Source of the DNA: Firmicutes bacterium CAG:555 | GTDB lineage: Bacteria > Bacillota > Clostridia > Oscillospirales > Oscillospiraceae | Direction of reading: 5' to 3' | NCBI GenBank assembly: GCA_000431075.1 | Contig: HF986913.1 | Span: 7,104 to 28,852 of the forward strand | DNA length: 21,749 nt | Notes under the pieces: model-generated | The model's input: only the letters and a program-made list of their open reading frames with translations | Database searches by the model: none | What the model was told of the DNA's origin: nothing | Made by a program: the position numbers and the translations under genes | Shown here: piece after piece, positions 15,725-21,641 of the stretch | Layout of the letters: each line of letters opens with the position of its first letter | Position numbering within the stretch: position 1 is the stretch's first letter

Positions 15725-17782
15725 TCAGTTTTCCATCACATAGGGTCTGGTCTCGACCTGCGGGTACAGGCTCGTGTCAAAGCGCCAGTACTGCACGCTG
15801 TACTTCACAAGCTCCTCGCTGGTCTTCATAAAGCATCTCAGATGCTCCGGGCCGACATTGCAGGCATCGAAGTGATACCAGCCCGTGCCGAGATTCACAA
15901 GGCACCAGAAATGCTGCGTTCTGCCGTTGAGACGCTCGACGCTGAGCACCTGGCAGTCTATCTTCTGAAGCAGCGCATAGGTCGTTGCGTAGAAGGTGAA
16001 GCAGTCGCCCGTTCCCTTGGTGAGGCCACGGTAGGCCTCGGCCTTCCAGTCGGTCTTATCCGAGTCGCCGGTGTAGAGCACATTCGAGTAGACATAGTCA
16101 AAAATGGCGTATGCCTGCTGCTCAAGAGTCATGTCATCCTTGAGGATGCGGCCGAGCACTTTGTCGACCTCGGCGTTGAGCTTCTCATCGGTGATCTTGT
16201 TTTCTATAAACTTGAACTTGACCGTCACGGAGCTTGAGTTGCCCTCGTGGTCCTTTGCGGTGTATGTAACATCGTACTCGCCGACCTTCTTTGCGTTGAC
16301 CTTGGACTTATCTACCGTCAGCTCCGGCTCGGGATCGGCGTTGTCGACGGCAAAGACCTCCTTGAAGTAGGCCACGGCCTCGCCGACATAGCAGTAGCGG
16401 TCACGGGCAGCGTAGATAGTCGGTGCGGTCTTATCCGGCGATATGACCGCCGTTGCCTTGATTTTCGTTGAGTTGCCCGCTCTGTCGGTGAGGATTATCT
16501 CGACCTCCTGCTCGCCCTCGGTGTCCCAATCCGGCTCGGTGACGAAGCTTGCCTTGACGGCGCTTACATCGTTGATATTCTCAACGAACTTTATCGGCTC
16601 GCAGTAGTAGCCGGTGCTGCACTCGCACTTTATGCCGTCTGCCGTGGGTGCGGTGGTGTCCTTAACCGTCACGCCGATGGTCTTGGTGACATCGCCCTTG
16701 GTGAGCTTTACCTCATGTGCGCCGAGACTGTTGAGCATAAACGGCTCTGTCTCCATCTTAAAGCCTGCGTAGTCGCTGCCGAGCTTATTTAAAACGGCGC
16801 TTTCGGACAGCGTATCAGTCGATGCTTCAAACTCGCAAACATCATCGCAGACGATGAGCTTACCCTTGACCTCAGCTTCGTTGCCGGCTGCATCGGCGGC
16901 CTTTACGGAGACATCGAAGCTTCCCTTTTTGCTCGTGTCTGGCTTGGAGATAAACTCATACTTAACCTCGGTAGCGTCATCGCAGCCGACGGCGAACTTA
17001 TCCGCCGTGACCTCTCCGCCAACCTTGACGGCGACGGGGGCAAGGTCGGGCACGGGTGCGGTGGTATCTACGATGCGCAGGATCGAGGTAAATGTCTTGC
17101 CGTCAAATTTTATCTCAATGGTCGTATCACCGAGCTTTGTCCAGTCGATGCTGTCAAGATCGGTGGCGAGCTCGGCGTTCTCACGCTCGACTACCATGAA
17201 GTCCTTGAGTGTGGGACGGGGCGTGCCCGCCTCATGGGTCAGGACATCCACAACGCCCAGCACCTTGACGGTGGTCTTTATCGTCTGTTCGTTACCGTGG
17301 GAGTCCTTGAGCACAATGGCGCAGTCGTAGTTGCCCGCCGTACCGTAAATGGGCTCTGTCTGCCAAGTAACGGTGTAGTCGGATGCTTCCTTTATCTCGG
17401 TGAGCGCATCCTCGGGCTTCAGGGTCTTGTCATCGATGGTGATGCTCGGGTTTTTGGCCTCGGCCTGCGGAGCTTTGGTGTCACGCACGATGAGCACGAC
17501 CTTGCGGGTCATGTCCTCGGACTTGACCGTCAGCAGGTATGTTCCCTCCTCCGTGAGGCTCACATCAGAGTCTCCAACATAGCTTGCCTTGCTGTCGTTT
17601 TTCATAAACTTGCTTGCATCCGGAGCGCCGTCGCCAAGCTCGGCTTTGAGGAAAATGTGCATCCCCCGATACACGCCGAACACGATAACAGCGGCGATAA
17701 CGGCGATAATAAACACTATCGCAAGGGCGATAACTAAGCCCTTCTTCGCCTTTCGTTTTTTCTTGACCGCAGTTCGAGCCAC
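15725..17782 (-). CDS. Membrane-anchored protein with Ig-like repeats and a C-terminal transglutaminase-like domain
   Basis: The product is 685 residues. The start is taken as the GTG at 17780-17782 because AGGGGG lies 8 bases before it; the ORF runs 34 codons further into the leader element. A Lys/Arg-rich cytoplasmic tip (AVKKKRKAKKG) and one membrane segment (about 15-38) are followed by a long ectodomain. Four D-x-x-A-P motifs (DTKAP 101, DTTAP 239, DTTAP 375, DKTAP 450) mark bacterial Ig-like/HYR repeats. The last about 120 residues are a transglutaminase-like core: GTGDCFTFYATTYALL (Cys594), QHFWCLV (His624), WYHFDAC (Asp639), a complete Cys-His-Asp triad. Such domains are often peptidases or acyl-transferring enzymes. 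It is the first gene of the dlt-like operon and is probably exposed to the wall. Confidence 0.9.
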   Translation of the reverse strand: MARTAVKKKRKAKKGLVIALAIVFIIAVIAAVIVFGVYRGMHIFLKAELGDGAPDASKFMKNDSKASYVGDSDVSLTEEGTYLLTVKSEDMTRKVVLIVRDTKAPQAEAKNPSITIDDKTLKPEDALTEIKEASDYTVTWQTEPIYGTAGNYDCAIVLKDSHGNEQTIKTTVKVLGVVDVLTHEAGTPRPTLKDFMVVERENAELATDLDSIDWTKLGDTTIEIKFDGKTFTSILRIVDTTAPVPDLAPVAVKVGGEVTADKFAVGCDDATEVKYEFISKPDTSKKGSFDVSVKAADAAGNEAEVKGKLIVCDDVCEFEASTDTLSESAVLNKLGSDYAGFKMETEPFMLNSLGAHEVKLTKGDVTKTIGVTVKDTTAPTADGIKCECSTGYYCEPIKFVENINDVSAVKASFVTEPDWDTEGEQEVEIILTDRAGNSTKIKATAVISPDKTAPTIYAARDRYCYVGEAVAYFKEVFAVDNADPEPELTVDKSKVNAKKVGEYDVTYTAKDHEGNSSSVTVKFKFIENKITDEKLNAEVDKVLGRILKDDMTLEQQAYAIFDYVYSNVLYTGDSDKTDWKAEAYRGLTKGTGDCFTFYATTYALLQKIDCQVLSVERLNGRTQHFWCLVNLGTGWYHFDACNVGPEHLRCFMKTSEELVKYSVQYWRFDTSLYPQVETRPYVMEN

Positions 17783-17813
17783 TTTCAATACCCCCTGTGC
17801 TAAACCGTTTAAA

Positions 17814-17916
17814 TCTAAGCGAGAGAGGAGTGTCGCAGGCAAGGCTTTGGGATTGAGGAAGGCAAAAGCCTTGTGAATGATCAAAACGAAGCCTGCGGCG
17901 CTACTATCCGCTTAGA
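17814..17916. other. Nested stem element in the leader of the surface operon (possible structured RNA)
   Basis: Three nested helices are visible. Outer: 8 bp, 17814-17821 with 17909-17916. Middle: CGCAGGC 17834-17840 with GCCTGCG 17891-17897, extendable to 12 bp (17829-17840 with 17891-17902) using two G-T pairs if read as plus-strand RNA. Inner: AAGGCTTT 17841-17848 with AAAGCCTT 17865-17872, around a 16-base loop. An 18-base strand (17873-17890) and a 7 x 6 internal loop stay unpaired. The predicted minus-strand transcript from the promoter at 17941-17969 would carry it in its 5' leader, but the G-T pairs favour plus-strand RNA. I do not recognise a known riboswitch class. Confidence 0.5.
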
Positions 17917-17940
17917 AAAGTCGTATTTTGACAAATACAC

Positions 17941-17969
17941 ATTCTATCACAGATGTGCTGTCATAACAA
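17941..17969 (-). promoter_or_regulatory. Promoter of the dlt-like surface operon
   Basis: On the minus strand TTGTTA (17964-17969), 17 bases, TAGAAT (17941-17946), with TG one base before the -10 (extended). The predicted start near 17934 gives a leader of about 150 nt that holds the nested stem element. Confidence 0.6.
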
Positions 17970-17994
17970 CGGTTTTTTGTTAACAAAAGTGTTG

Positions 17995-18023
17995 TTGAAA
18001 TTAGTTTCTCGGCATGGTATACT
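17995..18023 (+). promoter_or_regulatory. Promoter of the substrate-binding lipoprotein operon
   Basis: TTGAAA (17995-18000), 17 bases, TATACT (18018-18023) preceded by TGG (extended -10). The leader is short, about 20 nt, with GGAGGA at 18037-18042. It is divergent from the surface-operon promoter. Confidence 0.7.
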
Positions 18024-18049
18024 TTTTCAAGCTTACGGAGGAAGAAATC

Positions 18050-19048
18050 ATGAAAAAAACCGTATCTTTCTTTCTTGCATTTATTATGATATTCACCCTG
18101 TGCGCCTGCAATAATGCGCCGCTGGAAACGCCCGTGCCCACGCCTGCGAGCACCGAGCCGAGTTATCTGCCGACAAGCTTCCGCAACAACGGCAAGCGCA
18201 CGATCGTGCACTCCATGCCGAAGAAGATAGTCACGGCAGGGCCTAACTGCACCGAGATTATGTGTGCTCTCGGTCTTGAGGACAAGGTCGTCGGCAAGTG
18301 CATGACCAATCACTCCAAGGGTGCGCTTGACGAATACAAGGACGCATACAGGTCCATCCCCACCCTGTGCGAGGGCTACCCCACGCTTGACGAGATAGTT
18401 GACAGCGGCTGCGATTTTCTCTATGCCAGCAGTTGGATCTTTGACGATACGCTCACCGTGAAGGCGCTTGAGGATAAGGGCATCATCGTGTATGTCAACG
18501 AGGCCACGACCTATGACGAGCTGTGGATGGAGATAAACGATCTTAACCGTGTGTTCTGTCTTGAGGACACCGGCGACGCCGTCGTAAAGGCGCAGACCGA
18601 CAGGATAAGTGCCGTCGGAGAGGTCGTCAAGGATCAGCAGCCCAAAAAGGTGCTCGTGCTTGACAGCTTCATCGGCGAAAAGGTTTTTACTGCCGGCAAG
18701 GCAAACATCGAGACCGCTTATATCGCCTCGGCGGGCGGCGCAAATGTTTTCGGCGACCGTGAAAAAACATGGGACGCCGTCACGGTCGAGGATGTCGTTG
18801 CGGCAAACCCTGATTTCATCATCATCCACGACTACAAGGGCTCGAGCTTTGACGACAAGGTCGCAGCGCTCAAGGAAAACTCCGAGCTTAAATACCTCGA
18901 CTGCGTGCGAAACGAGCGATTTATAAAGCTCTCGCTCGAAAATGTCATGCCCGGCATGCGCAGCGCCATAACAGTTGAGACCATAGCGCAGACGATGTTT
19001 CAAGACCTCTTTGCCGAGCCAGCGCCGACGACCACGCCGGAGAGTTAA
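18050..19048 (+). CDS. ABC transporter substrate-binding lipoprotein, Fe-siderophore/cobalamin type
   Basis: The product is 332 residues. The start is the ATG at 18050 after GGAGGA; an in-frame ATG at 18014 lies upstream of the ribosome site and inside the promoter. The N-terminus is a lipoprotein signal ending FTLCAC with lipidated Cys20, followed by a Pro/Thr/Glu linker. The mature domain is a periplasmic-binding-protein type III fold (FepB/BtuF/FhuD family): KKIVTAGPNCTEIMCALGLEDKVVG, PTLDEIVDSGCDFLYAS, TYDELWMEINDLNRVF, and a long connecting helix. Such proteins capture ferric siderophores, heme or vitamin B12 for an ABC importer. The permease and ATPase genes are absent here, so it must use components encoded elsewhere. 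The ligand cannot be assigned. Confidence 0.9.
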   Translation: MKKTVSFFLAFIMIFTLCACNNAPLETPVPTPASTEPSYLPTSFRNNGKRTIVHSMPKKIVTAGPNCTEIMCALGLEDKVVGKCMTNHSKGALDEYKDAYRSIPTLCEGYPTLDEIVDSGCDFLYASSWIFDDTLTVKALEDKGIIVYVNEATTYDELWMEINDLNRVFCLEDTGDAVVKAQTDRISAVGEVVKDQQPKKVLVLDSFIGEKVFTAGKANIETAYIASAGGANVFGDREKTWDAVTVEDVVAANPDFIIIHDYKGSSFDDKVAALKENSELKYLDCVRNERFIKLSLENVMPGMRSAITVETIAQTMFQDLFAEPAPTTTPES

Positions 19049-19049
19049 C

Positions 19050-19358
19050 ATGTTCAAAAAGGCATATGTTGAAATTACGAATATCTGCAATTTAAGCTGC
19101 GACTTTTGTCATGGCACAAAAAGAACTCCGCACCGGCTCACGGCGGCGGAGTTCAATTGCATTATGCAAAAGCTCAAGGGTCACACCGAATATGTGTATC
19201 TGCACATTCTCGGCGAGCCGCTCAACGGTGATATCTTGGACTTCCTGCGGCAGTTTTTCGGCTCCGACCGGCATAAAAACCGTGACGGCTTTTCAAACCG
19301 CACTCCGAGTGAGGCGCTGTGCCGCCGCTGCGGCTTTGCCGAGAGGTTCAGCCTATGA
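19050..19358 (+). pseudogene. Internally deleted radical SAM protein (first and last parts joined)
   Basis: The ORF is open for 102 residues, starting 1 base after the lipoprotein stop, with GGAGAG before the ATG. Residues 1-68 match the start of a radical SAM enzyme: YVEITNICNLSCDFCHG holds the 4Fe-4S/SAM motif CxxxCxxC (Cys13, 17, 20), and YVYLHILGEPLNGDILDFLRQ is the following strand-helix with the GEP motif. Residues about 75-102 (GFSNRTPSEALCRRCGFAERF, Cys91 and Cys94) look like the far C-terminus of the same kind of enzyme. The middle of the barrel, roughly two thirds of a usual protein, is missing. It is most likely a pseudogene or a collapsed assembly; a functional mini-protein is less likely. 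The stop overlaps the next start (ATGA). Confidence 0.7.
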
Positions 19359-20029
19359 GCTCGTTTGTACTGCACATATTGGCGATGCTCCTCATGCTGT
19401 GCGATCACTTGCAGCTCACGCTGCTGCCCGAGCTGCCGGTACTTCGCTGCATCGGCAGGCTTGCGTTTCCGCTTTTTGCGTTCATGGCAGTCGAGGGGTA
19501 TCTCCACACCCGCAGTCTCAAAAAATATCTCCTGCGTCTGCTCATGCTGGCGGTCATCTCGGAGATTCCGTTTGACCTGCTTGTGAGCGGCAGCGTGTTT
19601 TACCCCGTGCATCAGAATGTCATCTGGACGATAATTCTCGGTCTATGTTGCATTTGGGCGTTTGAGAACATCGCCGCCGGCCGGAAAATGATGCCTAGCA
19701 CCGTCGTAATTATTGCAGCTCTCGGCACTGCGATACTTGCCGGCGTCGACTACTCCTCAGCGGGCGTTCTGACGCTGCTTGCTTTTTACGCTTTTCGGGG
19801 CAATACCCTGTGGTGCAGGCTTATGCAGCTGCTCTCGCTCGGGTTTATTAACCTCGCACTCCTCGGCGGCATCGGCTTTTCTTACCCCTATCAAGCGCTT
19901 GCCGTCCTCTCGCTCCCAATAATTTGGCTCTACAACGGCAGTCAAGGCTTGCACAACGGCGTAATCAAAACCGCAAACTACCTGTTCTACCCTGCGCACA
20001 TGCTGATACTTGCACTTTTTTCAGCGTGA
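19355..20029 (+). CDS. TraX-family integral membrane protein
   Basis: The product is 224 residues, nearly all in membrane segments (about seven). TraX-family signs are the N-terminal MLLMLCDHLQLTLLP, RCIGRLAFPLFAFMAVEGYLHTRSLKKYLLRLLMLAVISEIPFDLL, HQNVIWTIILGL and the C-terminal KTANYLFYPAHMLILAL. In the F plasmid TraX acetylates pilin; chromosomal homologues in Firmicutes are probable acyltransferases of unknown substrate. There is no conjugation gene nearby. The start at 19355 overlaps the stop of the radical SAM remnant (ATGA), with GAGAGG 8 bases before it. The family call is strong, the function is open. Confidence 0.9.
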   Translation: MSSFVLHILAMLLMLCDHLQLTLLPELPVLRCIGRLAFPLFAFMAVEGYLHTRSLKKYLLRLLMLAVISEIPFDLLVSGSVFYPVHQNVIWTIILGLCCIWAFENIAAGRKMMPSTVVIIAALGTAILAGVDYSSAGVLTLLAFYAFRGNTLWCRLMQLLSLGFINLALLGGIGFSYPYQALAVLSLPIIWLYNGSQGLHNGVIKTANYLFYPAHMLILALFSA

Positions 20030-20073
20030 CAAAAAAGTCCGATGACTATTTTGCACGCTTCAAAACACGCCAC

Positions 20074-20104
20074 ATTTTTTGTGAAGCTTTGCTTCACGAA
20101 AAAT
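20074..20104. repeat. Hairpin with AAGCTTTGCTT core
   Basis: GTGAAGC (20081-20087) and GCTTCAC (20091-20097) pair around TTT and are extended by T and A runs to 14 bp (20074-20104, one G-T pair). It lies between traX and the true terminator. A related hairpin with a CAAAGC-TTC-GCTTTG core occurs at 21641-21670, and both are followed by AAAAAGCCT, so this may be a small dispersed intergenic repeat. Confidence 0.5.
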
Positions 20105-20130
20105 CTCGCTACGCTCGTCAAAAAGCCTGA

Positions 20131-20160
20131 AAAAAATCCGCCCTATGAGGCGGATTTTTT
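20131..20160. terminator. Bidirectional terminator between traX and greA
   Basis: A perfect 12-bp stem (20131-20142 with 20149-20160), six A/T pairs at the foot and a GC core, with a 6-base loop, lies between convergent genes. It overlaps the greA stop codon by 2 bases. Confidence 0.9.
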
Positions 20161-20659
20161 AGTATTGCATTATCGGCGCTGAGCCGTCGTCCTCACTTTT
20201 GGTGATGGAGCGTATGACCGCATCATAGCTGTAGTTATCGTTTACGAAAACGGTGAAGCTGTCGCCGACCTTTTTGCCGACAACGGCCTTGCCAAACGGC
20301 GATTCACGGCTGATAAGCCCCTTCAGCGGGTCTGTGCGTATGGTCGTCACGACCTGAATTACCTGCGTTTCATCGTCCTCGGGGATGTATATCTCGACCT
20401 TGTCGTACAGGCCGACCTCGTCGGCAGCGGAGGCGGAGTCGATGATGTGCGCCGACTTTATCATGTTCTCAAGATAGCGGATGCGGCTGCCGTTGCGGTT
20501 CTTGGCGCGCTTGGCCTCCTTGTACTCGAAGTTTTCGCTCAGATCGCCGAAGGCACGGGTGCGCTTGACCTCTTCGATAAGCTCCGGCATCAAGTGGTTG
20601 CGCTCGTCAAGCTCAGCCTGCATCTTGGCTATATCCTGCTTTGTCAAATCGTCATGCAT
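20159..20659 (-). CDS. greA: Transcription elongation factor GreA
   Basis: GreA enters the secondary channel of RNA polymerase and makes backtracked complexes cleave their RNA. The product is 166 residues (158 in E. coli). The N-terminal coiled coil (about 1-75) has the tip motif GDLSENFEYKEAK with the catalytic acids Asp39 and Glu42. The C-terminal FKBP-like domain contains PLKGLISRESPFGKAVVGKKVGDSF. The start is the ATG at 20657-20659 with GAGG upstream; 42 more upstream codons are in frame but overlap the promoter and have no ribosome site. It has its own promoter (20684-20712). Confidence 0.95.
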   Translation of the reverse strand: MHDDLTKQDIAKMQAELDERNHLMPELIEEVKRTRAFGDLSENFEYKEAKRAKNRNGSRIRYLENMIKSAHIIDSASAADEVGLYDKVEIYIPEDDETQVIQVVTTIRTDPLKGLISRESPFGKAVVGKKVGDSFTVFVNDNYSYDAVIRSITKSEDDGSAPIMQY

Positions 20660-20683
20660 GGTATTACCTCTTTTCCATGTCGA

Positions 20684-20712
20684 ATTATACGCCCCGTGCA
20701 AGCCAAAATCAA
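20684..20712 (-). promoter_or_regulatory. Promoter of greA
   Basis: On the minus strand TTGATT (20707-20712), 17 bases, a perfect TATAAT (20684-20689). The leader is short (about 20 nt). The -35 lies just after the stop of the XRE gene. Confidence 0.7.
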
Positions 20713-20714
20713 GC

Positions 20715-21407
20715 TCAGCGAAAGCTGTTTTCGTAAATGTCAATAAACTGCGAAAGCTGTGCGCCCTGCTTGCAGAGCATATCATCGTCGGTCACGATCT
20801 GCCAACCGAATGCTCCGTATGCATTATAATAGTATCTCGACAGCGGCAGCAAATGGTGCTCTGACTTGACTGCACTTATTGCTTCGCTGTAATCGACCTT
20901 CGCCTGCGCAAGTGCCTTGACGGGGTCGGCGAAAACAGGCTTGTTCTCGTCGTTGAGCGCCAAGAGATATGCCGAGTGTGCCGGAAACAACCCCTGCCAC
21001 TGCGATACATCACCGGGATGCGAGGCGCACGGTGTAAAATAGACCGCCTCGAACAGCACAAGCATGCCGACAAGCGTAACTGCAAACGCCGCTATCACCG
21101 CAATTAGCCTTTTGTTTTGCCGCTTTACGGTTTTTTCGGCGTAATCCACTGTCGCCGCCATACTCTCCTCGGCTTTTTCGACGATCTGCGTCTGCTCGAT
21201 TTTTTCTCCGCAAAAAAGCTCGGTCAGCGTGATGTCCAGAAGCTCGCAGACAGGCTCAAACAATGATGCATCCGGCAGGTTTCTACCGTTTTCCCATCTT
21301 GATACCGTCTTGCCGCTTACGCCGAGACGCTCAGCCATTTCCTCCTGCGTCATGCCCTTGCTTTTTCTCAGCTCGGCAATAAACCTGCCGATTTTGATTT
21401 GCTCCAT
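20715..21407 (-). CDS. XRE-family regulator with a membrane segment and extracellular tail
   Basis: The product is 230 residues. The start is the ATG at 21405-21407 with AAGGGG upstream; the ORF runs 24 codons further without a site. Residues 1-65 are a helix-turn-helix domain of the Cro/C1 type (IGRFIAELRKSKGMTQEEMAERLGVSGKTVSRWENGRNLPD). A linker is followed by a basic stretch (KRQNKRL) and one membrane segment (about 99-119), then about 110 residues that would lie outside the cell and contain Trp and Tyr pairs but no family I know. This is a one-protein membrane-bound DNA-binding regulator; target and signal are unknown. It may control itself through the small dyad at 21435-21447. Confidence 0.88.
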   Translation of the reverse strand: MEQIKIGRFIAELRKSKGMTQEEMAERLGVSGKTVSRWENGRNLPDASLFEPVCELLDITLTELFCGEKIEQTQIVEKAEESMAATVDYAEKTVKRQNKRLIAVIAAFAVTLVGMLVLFEAVYFTPCASHPGDVSQWQGLFPAHSAYLLALNDENKPVFADPVKALAQAKVDYSEAISAVKSEHHLLPLSRYYYNAYGAFGWQIVTDDDMLCKQGAQLSQFIDIYENSFR

Positions 21408-21428
21408 GTTCTCGCCCCTTTCAATCAA

Positions 21429-21447
21429 ATAATACACTATTTCAGTG
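21429..21447 (-). promoter_or_regulatory. Promoter and dyad of the XRE regulator gene
   Basis: On the minus strand TATTAT (21429-21434) is a good -10, but the -35 position (TGTATT, 21452-21457) is poor. The spacer contains CACT (21435-21438) and AGTG (21444-21447), a short dyad next to the -10, which could be an autoregulatory operator. Weak evidence. Confidence 0.35.
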
Positions 21448-21551
21448 AAAGAATACAGGACATCGTGCGAGAATTTCATGTAAAACGAACTTTTATCTGA
21501 GCGTACAAGTGCTCAATTTCACTTTTTGTGTCAGTAAACACCCCGTCGCAT

Positions 21552-21583
21552 AAAAAATAAGCACCTCTTTCGAGGTGCTTATT
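21552..21583 (-). terminator. Terminator after the rplQ end
   Basis: A perfect 12-bp stem (21556-21567 with 21572-21583) with a TTTC loop; on the minus strand the stem runs into a T run (21552-21557). It lies 10 bases after the L17 stop codon, as expected at the end of a ribosomal-protein operon. The stretch 21480-21551 between it and the XRE promoter holds nothing I recognise. Confidence 0.85.
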
Positions 21584-21593
21584 GGTGCGGTTA

Positions 21594-21641
21594 TCAAACG
21601 AGCTCGATGACTGCCATCTCGGCTGCATCGCCGCGACGGGG
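21594..21641 (-). pseudogene. rplQ: Last 15 codons of ribosomal protein L17, cut off from the rest
   Basis: On the minus strand this reads PRRGDAAEMAVIELV and stop, which matches the conserved C-terminal end of Firmicutes L17 (typically LGPRRGDAAEMA.IELV, ending exactly at Val). The bases that should encode the preceding YTRI.KLG are not there. The sequence changes at 21641/21642 into hairpins and A/T-rich DNA, and the frame meets a TAA about 69 bases upstream. An intact rplQ is essential, so a complete copy should exist elsewhere; this is a remnant, an insertion point or a contig-edge join. Confidence 0.65.

Noticed and set aside
17814..17916. Known riboswitch or small SRP RNA for the nested stem element
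   Set aside because: The conserved bases of the c-di-AMP ydaO, c-di-GMP-I, cobalamin and THF classes, and the SRP GGAA-type tip, are not present when read on either strand.
17814..17916. Miniature transposon (8-bp terminal inverted repeats, AAA on both sides)
   Set aside because: The termini are short, AAA flanks are common by chance in A/T-rich DNA, and no second copy is in the window. Not excluded, but not supported.
17912..19090. Long minus-strand ORF (392 codons)
   Set aside because: It is antisense to the clear substrate-binding lipoprotein gene, has no ribosome site or family match, and mirrors the codon structure of the plus-strand gene.
19355..20029. TraX as evidence of a conjugative element
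   Set aside because: No relaxase, coupling protein, type IV secretion gene, integrase or attachment site lies nearby; chromosomal TraX homologues are common in Firmicutes.
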